DNA of 64,000 nt, taken from the NCBI GenBank assembly GCA_914767715.1, contig OU612071.1, forward strand, positions 3,164,001-3,228,000, in the 5' to 3' direction. Below the pieces are notes generated by a model. That model saw only the letters and a program-made list of their open reading frames with translations, searched no databases and was not told the DNA's origin. The translations under genes and the position numbers were made by a program. This DNA is from Membranipora membranacea (Eukaryota > Bryozoa > Gymnolaemata > Cheilostomatida > Membraniporidae). Positions 59,423 through 64,000 of this stretch are shown one piece after another (the first letter of the stretch is position 1; every line of letters begins with the position of its first letter).

Positions 59423-62004
59423 CTGTAAAACAAAGACCGACACATTGTCAGCATGTACATCATAAATGAGACGTGTTGTCTAACTATGACTGTACTTGTT
59501 GGAATCATTACTGAGTATTAAACACTAAGCTAACTCTGTAAGATCACAGACTATCATCATAAATATACAGAAATTGTATTATTATTATGAGTTATACTGC
59601 TATTGTGTTTTAATAAAATCATGTTAGGTATGAATCTTAACATCGTAACACATTTGCGTCATTAAACTCTGACCACCCGGAACATTACATAGTGAGACCA
59701 GAGAAACTCTGCTAATTATGATCAGAAAGTCAAATCAATTTGTGTGGGTCTATTAATATAAAAGGCGAAGTTATTATTATAATATAGAGTTGATGTTGAC
59801 ACAGCCAGTTTTGGCTTTCTATCAATCTTGCTGCAAATGGCAGTCTAGCAGAAACTATACTCACTATTTCACAGGTAGGGGGGTTACTTTTTCCCCTCTG
59901 CCAAACACAAAAGTTTTTGCAACTCCTATAGCTGCCAATAAAAATCGAGCTTTAAAACAATCTTTGAAATATCCTCTAGATTAGATCTTCAGAATTTATT
60001 GGTCCAAATGCATTGATCCTAATGTTTCAATAGGTTTTGTGAATAAAAGCCAAAAGTTTCTATTCTATTCTAGTTATTTTTAGTTTCCAAATAACTGCAC
60101 ATGATTGAATGCCACACAGAGTCTTATAATAATATTTAGGTTTGTTTTAACGTCTTGAGATATTTGCCGCATTCAGATCAAATCAACCAAGCACTATATA
60201 AAGTGAGACCAGCAGAGACTTTGCTAACCCAAAATGAAAATTCTAACCATGGCTAGTGCAATTTTTTAAAAATAACTCAGACTAATTTATGCAGGTACAT
60301 AAGACTACGTCATGATTATATAGAGGCCAAAATATTATAATAATAACATACAGGCCTAAAAGGTTGATTACCAATTATTAAAATATTGTTTTGTAGCTCA
60401 TTGTATTACATGTGTTAATACTGATTTAATTTCAGATACAATTCATAATGGTATTGATTACTCAATTGTTTAATCAGGTATTTTTTCCACTTCTCAATGC
60501 ATTATAATATTAGGCTAAGAAATCTGAAGCAAATGACGTCAATTTTTACTTGAACTCTGATAGTGGCCATACATAACAATTTTATCCTGTGTGAGATCTT
60601 GCTTTGATGTATGGCATAAAATAAGGTGGCATCAGCGATTTGGAATAATTTGTCGTGTAATGGCAATCTATATATATACTTTTATTGTCAATATACAATA
60701 ATATTTAATGGGTTTCCTCGATGTTACTTGTACATAATTATGGCAGTTAATGCGGGAGGTTATTTTTTCAAACACATTTGGATTTGTCGAGATACAGCCT
60801 CATAAATCTTGATCAAGCTACAATGGGATTTCAATAAATCGCTCTATCAGTTTTCTGAACCCTCTTGGTATCAGTGTTCATTGATGTGTTACTTTAGCTT
60901 AGTAAAGTCCCAATAACTGCTCTCAGTAGAGACTATACAGTAGCACATGACCTGATCAACTTTAATACTGTGTTTATAAGTAGCCATAACAAAGGCTATT
61001 TGTTAGCGATATTTCATTGTGGTGCATCGTTTTTCAATACAGTGAAACACCATTGTATACCGCTAAATACCTAGCAGTTTTATTTGAAGATAACATGTAC
61101 GTAGATGACGATATGTTGCTATGTATTTGCAAACACCATCGCAAATTAAGATCTAACAAGTCACGACAAGCAAGTGAATGTTTTTCCATTTCCATACTAA
61201 GAATCTGAGCGAAATGCAGTAATTTGTCAAAATGTGATAGGTGAATAATAAATCTATGAAATTTCAACTGGTTCGACAAAAATCAATGTCATAATGTCAC
61301 AAACAATTAAGTTGCTCACTCAAGCCGCATTGTGTGTAAATCTTGCCAGGTTCAGATTGTTTGTAAACCAATTGGTTTATTCCTGCTAGTAAAAATCTTG
61401 AGATAAGGCTTTAAATTGGTATTGTGCGATAACTTTCCAAACTCTCCTGTAAAAACATTTACCCTTTTTCTGTGTCAATGTCCTCTCCTGGTAGATCAAA
61501 CAGGGAGCCATACATTGATCTCACGACAGGTTAAAAAGTCCTTTGCTTTTTTATAGTGAAATGTTTGTATTGTGTCTTCGGTCCTCGGTCTGAGCAATGT
61601 AAAATAATGCTATGTCTCATTGAATAACGACGACCGACATCGGAACACTGACAGAGCACTGTATTTACAAAATATGCAACAGAATTATCTCCATTAGTAT
61701 GAGCCGAAGAGACAAATCATAATCCCTAATGTCTTAGTCAGACGGGGGGGGGGGTTGTTATGCAGGGAATGTTCTTACTGAGATGATATTATAATAACTC
61801 ACCTGCTACTGTATCAGCTTACTGTCCGAAATCTGTTATATTTTGTCTTGCTGTCAATCAGGCTGCAACTCAGAAACTCTGCAAAACCAACAATACACAT
61901 TTCAACACAAAGATAATCAAAGCTCAAACCAAGATTATGGCACACTGTAAATTTCACAGGGGTTGGGTCTCTATTGGTATTGATTCAATACCAAATACAA
62001 CATT
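59423..62004. other. Non-coding; upstream of RING gene, with one dispersed repeat
   Basis: The repeat is listed separately (60815-61010). An 11-base G run is at 61744-61754. No gene recognised. Confidence 0.45.
60815..61010 (+). repeat. Diverged direct repeat, copy 1
   Basis: Shares GGATTTCAATAAA..GCTCTATCA, TTGGTATCAG, GACTATACAGTAGC and TTTTAATACTG-like words in order with 63185-63375. Confidence 0.65.
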
Positions 62005-62335
62005 CCTGCACACCACTTGCAGTAAAAATTTCACTAGAATAGCTGACAACGATATTCACCCCTTGAACTCTCGTATAAAATTAAATACAAACAGAACATC
62101 TGCTCGTTGAGCAAAAATAGATAAATATAGGCCATCCAAGTGTAGAACAGCCAAAAGACAAAATACCTTTTTTGAATTTTATATGCGATTTGCTAACTAA
62201 TGCAGCTCAGACTCCTTTTATTTTTATTTTTCCATGTATGTGACGTACATTCGATGCTATCAACCTATCACAGGATGGATATTTGAATTTAGGCAATAAA
62301 CAAACTTCAAAGTTCAAACTTCAAACAATATGTTC
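62005..62335 (+). mobile_element. LINE 3' end (truncated)
   Basis: Plus-strand counterpart of 21130-21660: NTNRTSAR, CRTAKRQNT-like codons, then the same 3'UTR with CAGCTCAGACTC and ATCAACCTAT, and a tail of CAAACTTCAAAGTTCAAAC words. Confidence 0.78.
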
Positions 62336-64000
62336 TAGGATCAAACACACCTGTTTGTTTTTTTAATATATTGTCCAATTATCATTGCGCTCTATGAAAT
62401 GTTTGATTTCCATTAGTGAGGTCAGATTATATAGCTAACCTGTCGGCTTTCACGGGTTACAATTGTTAAGAGCTTTTTAAAAAATTCCGAATTCATTCAG
62501 TGGCATAACTAATTTTTAATTTCAGCAGACTGGGATGATATCAAGTGACACAGATGCAGTGATTCAATAAGTGAAACCCTGTTATCGCTCCACCAATGAT
62601 ATCCAACGGATTATTATTGGTACTGCTATGAAGACAGGGAGCAGGGTCTAATGTTCACTAAGGGAGACAAATCCCAATTCTTATTTCCTGTATAAACAGC
62701 TAATTTTGAAATAGAAAATCGAGACAATCCACCCACTATAGCTCTGAATTTCCTGGAGACAATTCAAATCCTGACAGCTCACTGCATCAAACAAACCGTA
62801 GAGGATCATGATCATGTTTTGAGAAGGGCCGTCCTTGACCCAAAGGATGGCGCAAATTTAAATCATATCACTCACCTTCGCCAGGTACTTTGTCAGGTGT
62901 CTAACCAAAATGTTTATGCTTCTGGCTTTCCGTCAAAACGTGCCGCAACCAACAGGATGCAAAATCGTTACAGTAACAAGTGCAAAAGTTTTTGTATACA
63001 AATCAACACCTATTCTAGCCCATGGTTCACTCATCGTTTCACTTTTCACTTTCTACTGAGGGTCGGATTACGATTTCCCCTTCTAAATGTTTTTGCCTCT
63101 TAATAAAACATTGCTGTACATTTGTATTTGTTGCGCAGTATGCATAATATAATGACAATACCGGTCCATTATAGCTATTTTAATTGATCAAGCGACAGTA
63201 GGATTTCAATAAAATGCTCTATCATTATTATAAAACGTATTGGTATCAGACCTGATTGTATGTTTACTTTAGATTTTTGAATAACAATAATTGCGCTAAA
63301 TACAGACTATACAGTAGCTCATAACACTGTGCCATTTTAATACTGAGCTGAGTAAAGGCCATCGCTACTTTTTCGCCGTGCATTATTAACACGGAGAGAT
63401 GGCAAACCTAAACATCGATAGCTACAGCTATAGGTAACATCACAGAGTAAGGATATTTCCTTATCCTGCGGTAACAACTATAAAAGATATTCCGCTAATC
63501 ATATCCCGCACCATATATCCCAGCCGATACAAGTTTTTGCAAATCTTAAACCCTGATGCAACATGACATCAGTGGGCGGAACCACTTATAAAATTGAAGC
63601 ACCGTCGGTTATAGCAAGGACTATATTTGTTCTCATATTGAAGACAACAGCAATTTGTCGGCTCTAAGTGGCAGCGTCTGCATCTGTAGATTACCTGCAT
63701 AAGTACTGCCTGGCAGCACAAACATTTCCAATTTAACCAAAACTAGGAATACAGAGGGTCACAAATGTAGAGTTACACTGACATATATTTTTAAGCCCAA
63801 TGTTGTTATCAGGCACAAATTACTATTGTGTACAAGTCGCAAAAAATATTTTTGAGAAACTGTTTACTTTTCATCAAGTGTTTGCCTTGATTAACTACTT
63901 TAAAATTTTGAGTGCACTGCAAAGTAAAAATAAAAACCTTGATGGTAACAGGGAGGAAAAGTGATGGTAAGTGCTGTGAGGTTTCCATTATATTTACTCA
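62336..64000. other. Non-coding with one dispersed repeat
   Basis: No gene recognised. The open frame 62819-63103 has no family features. The direct repeat at 63185-63375 is listed separately. Confidence 0.4.
63185..63375 (+). repeat. Diverged direct repeat, copy 2
   Basis: See 60815-61010; same orientation, about 2.4 kb apart. Confidence 0.65.

Noticed and set aside
61744-61754. G11 run as a G-quadruplex or regulatory site
   Set aside because: A single homopolymer run without neighbouring G-tracts is more likely a simple repeat.

Overview
The window is nuclear DNA from an invertebrate animal, most likely a marine basal metazoan such as a sponge or cnidarian. That guess rests on protein style and short introns; no marker gene fixes the taxon. 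Coding exons are interrupted by GT-AG introns of about 160-1100 bp, the sequence is AT-rich, and LINE, SINE and MITE remnants are everywhere. No rRNA, convincing functional tRNA, CRISPR array or bacterial operon is visible.

Two gene systems stand out. (1) An ankyrin - nucleotidyltransferase (NTase) - TPR gene lies on the minus strand at 31204-25145. Four coding exons join in phase: eight 39-residue ankyrin units, a small linker exon, a 2.8-kb exon with a GS..RGE..SDIE NTase signature followed by TPR-like helices, and a short C-terminal exon. One TAA replaces the Ser codon of the NTase GS motif; otherwise the roughly 1300-codon frame is open. Two decayed relatives flank it: a 5'-truncated, four-times frameshifted copy at 3048-9598 (+) and a heavily mutated copy at 47258-43800 (-). 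(2) A two-exon gene on the minus strand at 59422-58042 joins a complete C3HC4 RING finger to a dynein-light-chain-like domain.

Layout. 1-17038: a large inverted repeat with arms of about 3 kb (1-3047 and 13918-17038), which carry a decayed paralogue of the RING exon. They enclose TPR copy 1, a tRNA-derived SINE, and a degenerate LINE that is itself broken by a TTAA-flanked MITE. 17-25 kb: mostly non-coding, with a LINE tail, a SINE head, a TA-flanked MITE and a third copy of part of the arm. 25-31 kb: the ankyrin-NTase-TPR gene. 31-43 kb: sparse, with a duplicated possible exon (31.6 and 37.1 kb), a low-complexity double-frame ORF, a large foldback element, MITE, SINEs and palindromes. 43.8-47.3 kb: TPR copy 3. 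47.5 kb: a nearly perfect 396-bp foldback. 49.45-50.81 kb: 36 copies of a 38-bp minisatellite. 52.5-57.4 kb: a LINE interrupted by a candidate 3.7-kb TIR transposon. 58-59.4 kb: the RING/light-chain gene. 59.4-64 kb: non-coding, with a LINE tail and a diverged direct repeat.

The ankyrin-NTase-TPR architecture, its repeated birth and decay, and the RING exon remnants in the arms around one copy resemble a lineage-specific, fast-evolving receptor or effector family. A role in sensing or defence is an inference, not something the sequence shows.
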